From the NCBI GenBank assembly GCA_947652735.1, contig CANTEG010000003.1, positions 1 to 64,000 on the forward strand: a stretch of 64,000 bases of DNA, written 5' to 3'. Below the pieces are notes generated by a model. That model was not told where the DNA came from. It ran no database searches and worked only from the letters and a program-made list of their open reading frames with translations. The DNA comes from an uncultured Lachnospiraceae bacterium (GTDB taxonomy: Bacteria; Bacillota; Clostridia; Lachnospirales; Lachnospiraceae). The position numbers were made by a program, and so were the translations under genes. Below, piece by piece: positions 8,709 through 17,520 of this stretch (the first letter of the stretch is position 1; every line of letters starts with the position of its first letter).

Positions 8709-11108
8709 ATGCAAACAAGGTACGACAGATGCCCGAATTGCATGCAGGCAATTCAGGAAAATGAGGATACATGTTCATATTGCGGATTTGACATAATAGG
8801 ATACGAGGAACGTACCAATTGTCTCAAGCCGTTTACGGTTTTGGAAAATAAATATATGCTTGGACGTGTAATAGGAGTTGGCGGCTTTGGCATAACATAT
8901 ATAGGATGGGATTTAAATCTTCAGACATATATAGCCATTAAGGAATATTTTCCTGACAGCATAGCAAGCCGTGACGCAGCAAGGTCTGAGGAGGTTATAC
9001 CAAATGAGGGAAGCAGGGAAATATATGATAAGGGCTTGAAGCGTTATGTGGAAGAAGCACAAAATATTTCCAAGTTCTACCAGCTTCAGGGTATTGTTTC
9101 TGTAAAAGATTTCTTCTATGCAAACGGAACAGCGTACATAGTAATGGAATACATAAACGGAATTAACCTTAAGGAGTATCTTAAAAACTGTGGAGGAAGA
9201 CTTGATGAGGCAACGGTGCTTGCACTTATGAAGCCTGTGTTTGAGTCGTTATATCAAATACATAATTCGGGGCTTGTCCACAGGGATATCAGTCCTGATA
9301 ACATAATGGTTGATAATGAAGGGAAAATAAAGTTAATAGACTTTGGCTCAGCAAGAGGACAGTCTGCGGAGAGCGATAAGACATATACAGTAATTTTAAA
9401 ACACGGTTATGCACCGTCGGAGCAGTATTATGCAAAGGGCAATCAGGGACCGTGGACAGATATATACAGCCTTTGTGCAACCATGTACAAAATGCTTACA
9501 GGTACGATACCGCCAAACAGTGTGGAGCGGATGGAGCAGGATATGTACCAGACTCCGTCTTCTATGGGCATTCCTGTTTCGGAGCGTACGGAACGTGTGC
9601 TTGCAAAGGGGCTTGCAGTTAAAATAAATGACAGATATCAGGATATCGGACAGCTCCTTACAGACCTTTACGGGGAAGCTCCTGTTATGCAGACGGGCAG
9701 TAGTATTCCGATAGCTTCAGCTTCAGCACAGGCAAACGGGGTGTCATTGTCAAGTCAGTCCATGCATATCAGCAGGGCAGTGGAAACAAATAACAAGGCG
9801 AAGGACAATAAAAAGGCGGGCTATATTATTATTGGCTCACTGGCTGCAATTGTGATTGTGGCGGTGCTTGTGGTGCTCCTTGGAGGCAAAGGAGATAAAA
9901 AGAAGACGACAACGGCTGAACCGCAGCCAACGGCATCTTCAGGAGATTCTGTTACGGATGAGCCAACGGATGATACTGAGGAGCCGACAACAGAGGCAAG
10001 TACAGAAAATGGAGGCTATGTATATGAAAGCCCGAAAGAGCTTTCGAATAACTGGAGAGATTATCAGTTTAAGCTGAGTGGTACAATGTATCAGCTTCCT
10101 GTGCCATATAGTGTGTGGATGGAGGCAGGCTGGAAGACTGACAGTATGCCGACCACATTGGCAGCAGGAGAAGATACTTACATCCTGTATTACATGGATG
10201 ATGTAAAGTTATATGCCATGGTAGCTAATTTGGGATTGTCAGAGGCAGACATAAAGGACTGCTTTATCATAGGAATCAGCGTTGATATGGATGAGGGCGG
10301 TGAGAATGCGGAGCTTGAGCTTCCAGCAGGAATCAAGCTTGGAAAATCCACAGAAGCAGATATAAAATCAAGCTATGGGGCGCCTGAATACAGAGACGAG
10401 GATGAGGAAGACAAAGAAGTCCGCCTTAATTACGCAGGAGATTCATGGGATGACGGAATGGATTTGGTGCTAGGTGCTGACGGAACGCTCAAGTCGGTGA
10501 GGATGATAGATATTGCCGTACCTGAGGGACTTCAGACTGAACCGTCACAAATCAGCACGGATGCACCGGGGATTAATGATTTATACAAGGCACCTTCTGG
10601 CCCGTCAACAGACCGGTTTGATGCAATCATCACCTTGGATGGAGCGAATTATCAGCTTCCTGTACCTGCGTCGGTGCTCGCTGCAGATGGCTGGATACTG
10701 GATACTGCAACGGATGATTACATTTTGGGCGACTCTACAATTACAACCTATATGGAAAAGAACGGAAGCAGAATAGAGGTTAAACTTCACAATTATACCC
10801 AGGATGCCATACTTCCGATTAATGCTTATGTGATTCGTCTTGGAGTCGAGGCGGGATATATTGATGTTGATGTTGTTTTCCCAGGAGGACTTAAGCTTGG
10901 AGCAGATGCATCAGAGTTTAAGAATCTATATGGTGACTTGGGAGATGATTATTCCATTAATGAATACACGACCTCGGCCTTTGAGTATGCGTATTATTAT
11001 TATTCTGAGCAATCCTATGATTGTATTGTGATGTCTATCATGTCAAATTTGGAAACGGGAAAGATAGAGACAATAAATTGTGAGAACCAACCAAGCAAAA
11101 TAAATTAA
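8709..11108 (+). CDS. Membrane Ser/Thr protein kinase with N-terminal zinc ribbon and duplicated outer domain
   Basis: 799 residues. A zinc ribbon (C8, C11, C22, C25) precedes an Hanks-type kinase domain (about 48-310): glycine loop IGVGGFG, Lys in IAIKEYF, catalytic VHRDISPDN and metal-binding IDFGSARG. Residues about 371-392 form one transmembrane helix, then an acidic Thr/Glu/Pro linker and two related C-terminal domains, each opening with a YQLPVP block (about 460 and 652). These replace the PASTA repeats of PrkC. The ribosome binding site AGGAGG lies at the right distance from ATG 8709. It probably couples an envelope signal to phosphorylation; the ligand and targets are unknown. No phosphatase gene is adjacent. 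Confidence 0.88.
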   Translation: MQTRYDRCPNCMQAIQENEDTCSYCGFDIIGYEERTNCLKPFTVLENKYMLGRVIGVGGFGITYIGWDLNLQTYIAIKEYFPDSIASRDAARSEEVIPNEGSREIYDKGLKRYVEEAQNISKFYQLQGIVSVKDFFYANGTAYIVMEYINGINLKEYLKNCGGRLDEATVLALMKPVFESLYQIHNSGLVHRDISPDNIMVDNEGKIKLIDFGSARGQSAESDKTYTVILKHGYAPSEQYYAKGNQGPWTDIYSLCATMYKMLTGTIPPNSVERMEQDMYQTPSSMGIPVSERTERVLAKGLAVKINDRYQDIGQLLTDLYGEAPVMQTGSSIPIASASAQANGVSLSSQSMHISRAVETNNKAKDNKKAGYIIIGSLAAIVIVAVLVVLLGGKGDKKKTTTAEPQPTASSGDSVTDEPTDDTEEPTTEASTENGGYVYESPKELSNNWRDYQFKLSGTMYQLPVPYSVWMEAGWKTDSMPTTLAAGEDTYILYYMDDVKLYAMVANLGLSEADIKDCFIIGISVDMDEGGENAELELPAGIKLGKSTEADIKSSYGAPEYRDEDEEDKEVRLNYAGDSWDDGMDLVLGADGTLKSVRMIDIAVPEGLQTEPSQISTDAPGINDLYKAPSGPSTDRFDAIITLDGANYQLPVPASVLAADGWILDTATDDYILGDSTITTYMEKNGSRIEVKLHNYTQDAILPINAYVIRLGVEAGYIDVDVVFPGGLKLGADASEFKNLYGDLGDDYSINEYTTSAFEYAYYYYSEQSYDCIVMSIMSNLETGKIETINCENQPSKIN

Positions 11109-11147
11109 ACTGATTAACAAAGACGTATTCAAGGAGGAGATAATAGA

Positions 11148-12506
11148 ATGGCAGAAATAAATTTTGGTGAGATATTAGATGAATACGTTCGTTTCTGTAA
11201 CGAATCAGGTAAAATAGACCTGAATTTATACGAGGAATATAACGTAAAAAGAGGACTTAGGGACTCTAATGGACGAGGTGTGCTGACAGGTCTTACAGAG
11301 GTTTCTGATGTTGTGGCATTTAAGGTAGAGGAAGGTAAGAGAATACCAATCCAAGGAGAACTGTATTTTCAGGGATATGAGGTTAAGAAGCTTGTGGAGG
11401 GGTTTAGAAACAGTCTCTACGGATTTGAGGAAACAACCTATCTGCTGCTGTTTGGAGAGCTTCCTACGAAGCCGCAGCTTGAGAGCTTTGTTGGGGTCTT
11501 AGAGGATTTAAGGCAGCTTCCTGAGTCGTTTAACAGGGATGTTATCATGAAAGCACCAAGTAATGATATGATGAACGTACTGCAAAAGTGCGTGCTGACG
11601 CTTTATTCCTACGATGCAAATCCAAATGATTTGAGCATAAAAAATGTTTTGATGCAGTGTCTGAAGCTGATTGCACAGTTTCCTGTTATGGCAGCTTATG
11701 GTTATCAGGCATACAGACATTACTATATGGACAAGAGCCTTGTGATTCACAGACCGAAGAAGGGACTTTCAACGGCGGAAAACATTTTAAGGCTTCTTCG
11801 GACAGACGGCAAATATACGGAGCTTGAGGCAAAGGTACTTGATGTATGTCTGGTTATTCATGCCGAGCACGGCGGTGGTAACAACTCAACCTTTACGACA
11901 CATGTACTTTCATCAACAGGAACGGATACATATTCTGCTGTGGCGGCTTCACTTGGGTCTCTTAAGGGACCACGGCACGGTGGTGCTAACCTTAAGGTTC
12001 AGCAGATGTTTGATGACTTAAAGAGTCATGTTAAGGATTGGGAAAATGAAGACGAGGTATCGGATTACCTCCAAAGTCTTCTTGATAAGAAGGGCTTTGA
12101 TCAGTCGGGACTCATATATGGTATGGGACATGCGGTTTACAGTGAGTCGGATCCGAGAGCGGTTATACTGAAAAAATACGCAAAAAAACTGTCAGAGGAG
12201 AAAGGACTTGAAGAAGAATTTGCACTTTATGACAGGGTTGAGAACATAGCTGCAAAGCTCATAGCGGAGCATAGAAAGACATTTAAGACAGTGAGCGCAA
12301 ATGTTGATTTTTACAGTGGTTTTGTATATACAATGCTGAAGCTGCCGATAGAAATATTTACACCGATATTTGCGATATCAAGAATATCAGGATGGTCAGC
12401 ACATCGTATAGAGGAGCTTGTCAACAAGGGTAAAATCATAAGACCGGCGTACAAATTTGTTGGTTTGCACAAGGACTATGTCCCTATTGAACAAAGGAAG
12501 TGGTAG
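11148..12506 (+). CDS. gltA: Citrate/2-methylcitrate synthase
   Basis: 452 residues, condensing acetyl-CoA (or propionyl-CoA) with oxaloacetate. Catalytic signatures are visible: first His in IHAEHGGGNNSTF, second His in YGMGHAVYSESDPRA, and the Asp in SANVDFYSGFVY. It belongs to the longer type found in anaerobic Clostridia. AAGGAGGAG precedes the ATG. The gene sits 39 bp after the kinase and 10 bp before a methyltransferase. In such anaerobes it feeds an incomplete TCA cycle towards 2-oxoglutarate and thus towards glutamate dehydrogenase; that link is inference. Confidence 0.93.
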   Translation: MAEINFGEILDEYVRFCNESGKIDLNLYEEYNVKRGLRDSNGRGVLTGLTEVSDVVAFKVEEGKRIPIQGELYFQGYEVKKLVEGFRNSLYGFEETTYLLLFGELPTKPQLESFVGVLEDLRQLPESFNRDVIMKAPSNDMMNVLQKCVLTLYSYDANPNDLSIKNVLMQCLKLIAQFPVMAAYGYQAYRHYYMDKSLVIHRPKKGLSTAENILRLLRTDGKYTELEAKVLDVCLVIHAEHGGGNNSTFTTHVLSSTGTDTYSAVAASLGSLKGPRHGGANLKVQQMFDDLKSHVKDWENEDEVSDYLQSLLDKKGFDQSGLIYGMGHAVYSESDPRAVILKKYAKKLSEEKGLEEEFALYDRVENIAAKLIAEHRKTFKTVSANVDFYSGFVYTMLKLPIEIFTPIFAISRISGWSAHRIEELVNKGKIIRPAYKFVGLHKDYVPIEQRKW

Positions 12507-12515
12507 GGGAATTTT

Positions 12516-13382
12516 ATGTGGATTGCAGACGGTTGGAATGATTATGAGGTTATAGACTGTAGTGAGGGAGAAAAGCTGGAAAGATGGGGCGAGTATGTTT
12601 TGCTTCGTCCTGACCCTCAGGTTATATGGAATACACCAAGGCAAAATCAAGCTTGGAAAAAAATCAATGCCCGATACCACAGAAGCAAAAGTGGTGGAGG
12701 TGAGTGGGAATTCATAAAGCTGCCTGAGCAATGGCAGATAGGATACAAGGGGCTGAGATTTAATCTTAAGCCCTTCGCCTTTAAGCATACGGGACTTTTT
12801 CCTGAACAGGCGGTTAACTGGGATTGGTTTGGGAATATTATAAGGAAAGCAGACAGAAAGGTTAAGGTTCTGAATCTCTTTGCCTATACAGGCGGTGCAA
12901 CTCTTGCGGCTGCCAAAGCAGGTGCAAATGTTACACATGTTGATGCGTCAAAGGGAATGGTGAGTTGGGCAAAGGAAAATGCGGTATCTTCAAATTTGTC
13001 GGATGCACCTGTGAGATGGCTTGTTGATGACTGCGTGAAGTTTGTGGAGAGAGAAATAAGGCGTGGAAATAAATATGACGGAATTATAATGGATCCGCCG
13101 TCCTATGGCAGGGGACCAAAGGGAGAGATTTGGAAGCTGGAGGAACGTATTTATCCGTTTATAGAATTGTGCAGTGAACTTTTGACGGACGAGCCGTTGT
13201 TTTTTCTCGTTAATTCATACACTACAGGGCTTGCCCCATCAGTGCTTCATTATATGATAGAAACTACTGTGGGAAAAAAATACGGAGGCAAGACAGAAGC
13301 CTCTGAAATTGGGCTTCCTGTAACAGAGACAGGGCTTTATCTTCCGTGTGGGGCTTCGGGAAGATGGATGAGTAAGGAGTAA
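12516..13382 (+). CDS. Class I SAM-dependent methyltransferase, RlmI-like
   Basis: 288 residues. The Rossmann motif VLNLFAYTGGATLAAAKAG (about 129-147), the acidic VTHVDASK and the DPPSYGRG block place it with the RlmI/YccW-type RNA cytosine or guanine methyltransferases. It lacks the PUA domain usual at the N-terminus of RlmI; the first 110 residues are of another kind. It follows citrate synthase by 9 bp and precedes cardiolipin synthase by 7 bp, so the three are likely co-transcribed without an obvious shared pathway. The substrate is not determinable. Confidence 0.85.
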   Translation: MWIADGWNDYEVIDCSEGEKLERWGEYVLLRPDPQVIWNTPRQNQAWKKINARYHRSKSGGGEWEFIKLPEQWQIGYKGLRFNLKPFAFKHTGLFPEQAVNWDWFGNIIRKADRKVKVLNLFAYTGGATLAAAKAGANVTHVDASKGMVSWAKENAVSSNLSDAPVRWLVDDCVKFVEREIRRGNKYDGIIMDPPSYGRGPKGEIWKLEERIYPFIELCSELLTDEPLFFLVNSYTTGLAPSVLHYMIETTVGKKYGGKTEASEIGLPVTETGLYLPCGASGRWMSKE

Positions 13383-13389
13383 TAATTGA

Positions 13390-14961
13390 ATGGAAAAAGG
13401 CGAAAAAAAGGTTAATATAGGTTCGGCAAACAAAAACAGGCAGATGTTTGTTTTTAAAATGCTTGTTGTCGTAACCCTTATAATTTTGCAGATTGTATTA
13501 TCTGTTAAAGTATATAGTGCACTTAAGCAGTACGTTATATACTGGCGTTCAGGTGCAGTGCTGCTCAGTATGTTTGTAGTGCTTTATATTGTAAATAAAC
13601 AGGACAACCCTGCCTATAAGCTGGCATGGGTTGTCGTTGTGCTTTCAGCACCTCTTATCGGTGGCGCTTTATATGTAATACTTGCGGGAAACAGGACAAG
13701 GGTTAAGTTTATAGAGGAGGCACTGGAAAATCACACGGAAACATTTGAGTACCTGCCAGATGATACAGGAAATCTTGAGGAGATTAAAAAAATTTCAAAG
13801 AGTGCAAATGTACAGTCGACATATATATCAAAAACAGCAGGATATCCGGTTTATAAAAATACAAGCGTGAAATATTTCTCTCTTGGAGAGGAAAACTATG
13901 CATGCCTTATGGAAGAACTGAAAAAGGCAAAGCATTTTATTTTCATGGAATATTTTATTATAAAGCAGGGAGAAATGTGGGAGAGCATACTTGAGGTGCT
14001 GGCGGAAAAGGCGGCAGCAGGTGTTGATGTACGACTGATTTATGATGATTTCGGATGTGCCATGTGGATACCGTCGAGATTTATAGATAATATGAAGTCA
14101 TTGGGCATCAAGGTTGCACCATTTAATCCAGTTGTACCGATTATATCACTCAGACAAAATAACAGGGACCACAGAAAGATAACTGTTATAGACGGACACA
14201 CGGGCTTTACGGGCGGAATCAATATTGCAGACGAATATATAAATAAAATAAGCAGGTTTGGACACTGGAAGGACACGGGCATTATGCTTAAGGGTGAGGC
14301 AGTGTGGAACTTGACCGTAATGTTTTTGCAGACATGGCGAATGCTCACAAAGGAGGAAGATGATTACTCCATGTATGGGCCTATGAAATATAAAAATACA
14401 CCTGTATATTCAGATGGATATATTCAGCCTTATGGGGACACGCCTGTTGATGATGAGATAGTCGGAGAAAATATATATCTTAACATGATAACGAAGGCAA
14501 AGCATTATGTGTATATTACTACGCCATATCTTATTATTGACAACGAAATGTTTACCGCGCTTACCCTTGCAGCAAAGGGAGGCGTGGATGTAAGGATAAT
14601 AACGCCGGGTATACCAGACAAGAAAGCTGTATATATGGTGACACAGTCATACTATTATCACCTTATCAAGGCAGGAGTAAAAATATATCAGTATACCCCT
14701 GGGTTTATTCATGCAAAAACCTTTGTCATGGATGACCAGGTTGCTACGGTTGGAACAATCAATATGGACTTTAGAAGTCTGTATCTCCATTTTGAATGCG
14801 GTGTGTGGATGTTTAATTCCAGTGCAATTTTTGATATCAAGGAGGATTATATTAAAACTCTTGAAAAATGTGATGAGGTAACCCTTGAGGAGATCGAGAA
14901 GACTGGTATAGTCAAGCGCTGCTTCCAAAGTATATTAAGGTTAATTTCACCATTGATGTAA
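13390..14961 (+). CDS. cls: Cardiolipin synthase (phospholipase D type)
   Basis: 523 residues. Two N-terminal transmembrane helices (about 18-40 and 52-70) are followed by a PLD-nuclease N region and two HKD motifs: HRKITVIDG at about 261 and HAKTFVMDD at about 439. It joins two phosphatidylglycerol molecules to cardiolipin plus glycerol at the inner face of the membrane. Length and layout match bacterial ClsA. It begins 7 bp after the methyltransferase. Confidence 0.95.
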   Translation: MEKGEKKVNIGSANKNRQMFVFKMLVVVTLIILQIVLSVKVYSALKQYVIYWRSGAVLLSMFVVLYIVNKQDNPAYKLAWVVVVLSAPLIGGALYVILAGNRTRVKFIEEALENHTETFEYLPDDTGNLEEIKKISKSANVQSTYISKTAGYPVYKNTSVKYFSLGEENYACLMEELKKAKHFIFMEYFIIKQGEMWESILEVLAEKAAAGVDVRLIYDDFGCAMWIPSRFIDNMKSLGIKVAPFNPVVPIISLRQNNRDHRKITVIDGHTGFTGGINIADEYINKISRFGHWKDTGIMLKGEAVWNLTVMFLQTWRMLTKEEDDYSMYGPMKYKNTPVYSDGYIQPYGDTPVDDEIVGENIYLNMITKAKHYVYITTPYLIIDNEMFTALTLAAKGGVDVRIITPGIPDKKAVYMVTQSYYYHLIKAGVKIYQYTPGFIHAKTFVMDDQVATVGTINMDFRSLYLHFECGVWMFNSSAIFDIKEDYIKTLEKCDEVTLEEIEKTGIVKRCFQSILRLISPLM

Positions 14962-15177
14962 CGGATGAAACACCCCTTTTCTAAACCACCGCTGCACAAT
15001 GCCTTGCTTGCGGTGTTGCCTGTATTGTACAACTATGTTTTGGATATAGCAAATTTTGTGCCTGCTTGAGTTTACATAAATATTTGCGATATTATAATTT
15101 TTTTTCATTTTTTACATCCATAAGAGAGAAATTGCCATATTATCCTAAGAATTCCTTGTGATTTGTCAACGTTTTTC
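14962..15177. other. Intergenic stretch without a gene
   Basis: After cls a short inverted repeat (ACCGC with GCGGT, about 14989-15017) may form a weak hairpin but lacks a T-run. The rest is AT-rich and shows no coding potential or RNA gene that I recognise. Confidence 0.5.
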
Positions 15178-15207
15178 TTGACGCACCATATAGGCAGGGT
15201 GTAAAAT
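15178..15207 (+). promoter_or_regulatory. Promoter of the 15.2-25.7 kb cluster
   Basis: TTGACG at 15178-15183, 18-bp spacer, TAAAAT at 15202-15207. Transcription would start near 15214, which favours the downstream start codon at 15253 over the ATG at 15211. Confidence 0.6.
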
Positions 15208-15252
15208 GTTATGTTAAGTAGGAATATTATACCCTGGTGGGCGGAGCTGTTT

Positions 15253-16467
15253 ATGGATAATGTAAATATAAGGGCTGTTATACAGGATGAAATAAAGGGT
15301 AAACCTTACAGAATTGTCGTGAGCAACAGGCAGGATAACAGCTATCAGTATAAAAAACTGGATATACGGTATATGGAATCAGATGGGAAGTTGTTATACC
15401 AGATTACGTCATATACGGATAAGCAGGCATTTCAAAACAATGTTGAGCCTGACAAGGTTGCGGATTACATAGCGGAATTGTTTCCGGACAGATTAAAGCA
15501 GATAAACATTTACTTTGAAGGACGGGAAAAAAGCTATAAGCAGTCAAAGGGCGGAAAACTGCTTAGCCATGAGAATAAGCTGATGAACACTGAAAAACAG
15601 AGCTACAGTCAGCATAACAGAACCAAAAAATATATACTGAAAGAGGGCATGGTTATACCGCCGCTTATTGACATGGGTGTGTTTACAAAGGACGGAAAGG
15701 TGGTAAACGCCATGTACGATAAATTTAAGCAAATTAACAGATTTGTCGAGATGGTTGATGATGTGGTCAGATACAATACAAATGATGAGCTTAATATCAT
15801 TGATTTCGGGTGTGGAAAATCTTATCTTACATTTATATTGTATTATTACCTGACTTACATAAAGCATATAAAGACGAATATTACAGGCCTTGACCTTAAG
15901 GAAGATGTCATCCGAAAATGTAATGTTGCATCCGAAAAATACGGATATGACAGATTGCATTTTCAGGTGGGGGATATACAGGATTTTGATACAGGCATGC
16001 GGGTGGATATGGTGGTTACGCTTCACGCTTGTGACACGGCAACGGACTTTGCACTGTCGAACGCGGTCCGTTGGAATGCAAACTATATATTGTCAGTCCC
16101 CTGCTGTCAGCATGAGGTGAATGGACAGATTGACTGTAAGGAGCTTGCACCGATGATGAAGCACGGTCTTGTCAAGGAGCGGATGTCGGCACTTGCCACG
16201 GATGCCATAAGAGGTTCCATGTTGGAATTTTGCGGTTACAGGGTACAGCTTATGGAGTTTGTGGATATGGCACACTCGCCAAAGAACATTCTGATTCGGG
16301 CGGTGAAAAGCAATATACCAAAGGCAAAGAAAGAGAAAGCTAAGTCTGATGCGGAGCTTATGTGTCAGACCTTAAACATAAATCCCACAATATATCATTT
16401 GCTAAAGAATTATGGTATGAAGGGAAAACAAAATTTAGTGAACGAAGAGGAGATGGAATATGAGTAA
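15253..16467 (+). CDS. SAM-dependent methyltransferase (Methyltransf_32/METTL25-like)
   Basis: 404 residues from ATG 15253; GGCGGAG lies 6-8 bp upstream and the mapped promoter points to this start. A SAM-binding motif IIDFGCGKSYLTF, an acidic ITGLDLKEDVI and the family-typical LSVPCCQHE block are visible in the middle of the protein. The family carries COG0500-type methyltransferases of unknown substrate. Its last bases overlap the next gene by 8 bp, so the two are translationally linked. Confidence 0.8.
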   Translation: MDNVNIRAVIQDEIKGKPYRIVVSNRQDNSYQYKKLDIRYMESDGKLLYQITSYTDKQAFQNNVEPDKVADYIAELFPDRLKQINIYFEGREKSYKQSKGGKLLSHENKLMNTEKQSYSQHNRTKKYILKEGMVIPPLIDMGVFTKDGKVVNAMYDKFKQINRFVEMVDDVVRYNTNDELNIIDFGCGKSYLTFILYYYLTYIKHIKTNITGLDLKEDVIRKCNVASEKYGYDRLHFQVGDIQDFDTGMRVDMVVTLHACDTATDFALSNAVRWNANYILSVPCCQHEVNGQIDCKELAPMMKHGLVKERMSALATDAIRGSMLEFCGYRVQLMEFVDMAHSPKNILIRAVKSNIPKAKKEKAKSDAELMCQTLNINPTIYHLLKNYGMKGKQNLVNEEEMEYE

Positions 16468-17515
16468 TCAAAATCAAAAACCAAAATCAAAAGGCAAATA
16501 TCTGCTTGCGGCTATAGGGTGGCTGGCGTGTGCACTTATCTTTTTAGCTGCATTCGGATTTGGTTTTTCAAACGGGTATAAATACCTTTTTAACGGTGCA
16601 ACCAGCTATGAGGATATGATAGCTGAACATGGAAGCCTGCAAAAGGGAGAATATGTATCTGTGGATGCGAATGCCGTAGTTGACTGGTATGCTGAGACAA
16701 AGTATAAAATAAACGGAATTATACCTGCCGGCTCCAAGCAGCATTGTCTCTTATGGGTGGATAATTCGACTTTTGTTTCCCTTACCGTAAAGGGTAGTGA
16801 AAACAAAGAGAAGATTAACAGACTGATTGACCAGACATACTCGTATCTCAATTATGAGACAGATGAGCTTCCTGAGACAATACGGTTTGAGGGTGAGGTT
16901 ACAAGCATTGGTTCAGAGGTGAGCAAGTATTATGATGAAATATTGAGCAACTGGCAAATTTCGGGGGATCCTGACCTTAAAGTGTACTATCTGACAATAG
17001 ACACAACAAGCACAAAGGCTTCCATTATAGGGTACTCAGTATTTGGGCTTGCCATGATTATTATATTTATTGTGCTGTTTATATCTAACATAAAGGGCTT
17101 TAAGAACTTTGGAAAAGTAAATGCACAGCCTGCATCGGGACAGGGCATGGCACCGATGTCAGGTGATAACGTGTTTGGCAATATGTACAATGCCCAAAAT
17201 ACTTACGCAGGCAATACAGATGCAAATGCATATGGGCAGAACAATTACGCAGGTAATACAGGTACAAACGCATATGGACAGAACATGTACAACGGAAATA
17301 CCAATGCAGACATGTATTCACAGAATGCTTATACGGGAAATACAAACACCGATACGTATTCACAAAATACATATGGGGATAACATAAATACACAAAACAA
17401 TTACGCAGATAATACAAATAACTATGCAACGGATGACGATGATGAAAAAACAGTTCTGATATCAGGAATGTCATTTGGTTATACGGAGGATGCTGAAAAA
17501 AATTTAAAGGAGTGA
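16460..17515 (+). CDS. Two-helix membrane protein with Asn/Tyr/Gly/Thr repeat tail
   Basis: 351 residues, not recognised. Two hydrophobic helices (about 14-40 and 187-210) flank a roughly 145-residue loop that is probably outside the cell. The C-terminal third carries about five degenerate 14-residue units (for example NTYAGNTDANAYGQN) at about 246-316, then an acidic DDDDEKTVLISGM end that would be cytoplasmic. The low-complexity tail resembles aggregation-prone or phase-separating segments; EKTVLI-type tails are seen in proteins around bacterial kinases and FHA domains, but this is only a resemblance. It overlaps the methyltransferase and ends 5 bp before the giant adhesin. Confidence 0.75.
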   Translation: MSNQNQKPKSKGKYLLAAIGWLACALIFLAAFGFGFSNGYKYLFNGATSYEDMIAEHGSLQKGEYVSVDANAVVDWYAETKYKINGIIPAGSKQHCLLWVDNSTFVSLTVKGSENKEKINRLIDQTYSYLNYETDELPETIRFEGEVTSIGSEVSKYYDEILSNWQISGDPDLKVYYLTIDTTSTKASIIGYSVFGLAMIIIFIVLFISNIKGFKNFGKVNAQPASGQGMAPMSGDNVFGNMYNAQNTYAGNTDANAYGQNNYAGNTGTNAYGQNMYNGNTNADMYSQNAYTGNTNTDTYSQNTYGDNINTQNNYADNTNNYATDDDDEKTVLISGMSFGYTEDAEKNLKE

Positions 17516-17520
17516 TTTAG

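Noticed and set aside
17100-17474. 124-codon minus-strand frame opposite the repeat tail
   Set aside because: Shadow of the Asn/Tyr-rich repeats on the plus strand; no promoter or ribosome binding site.
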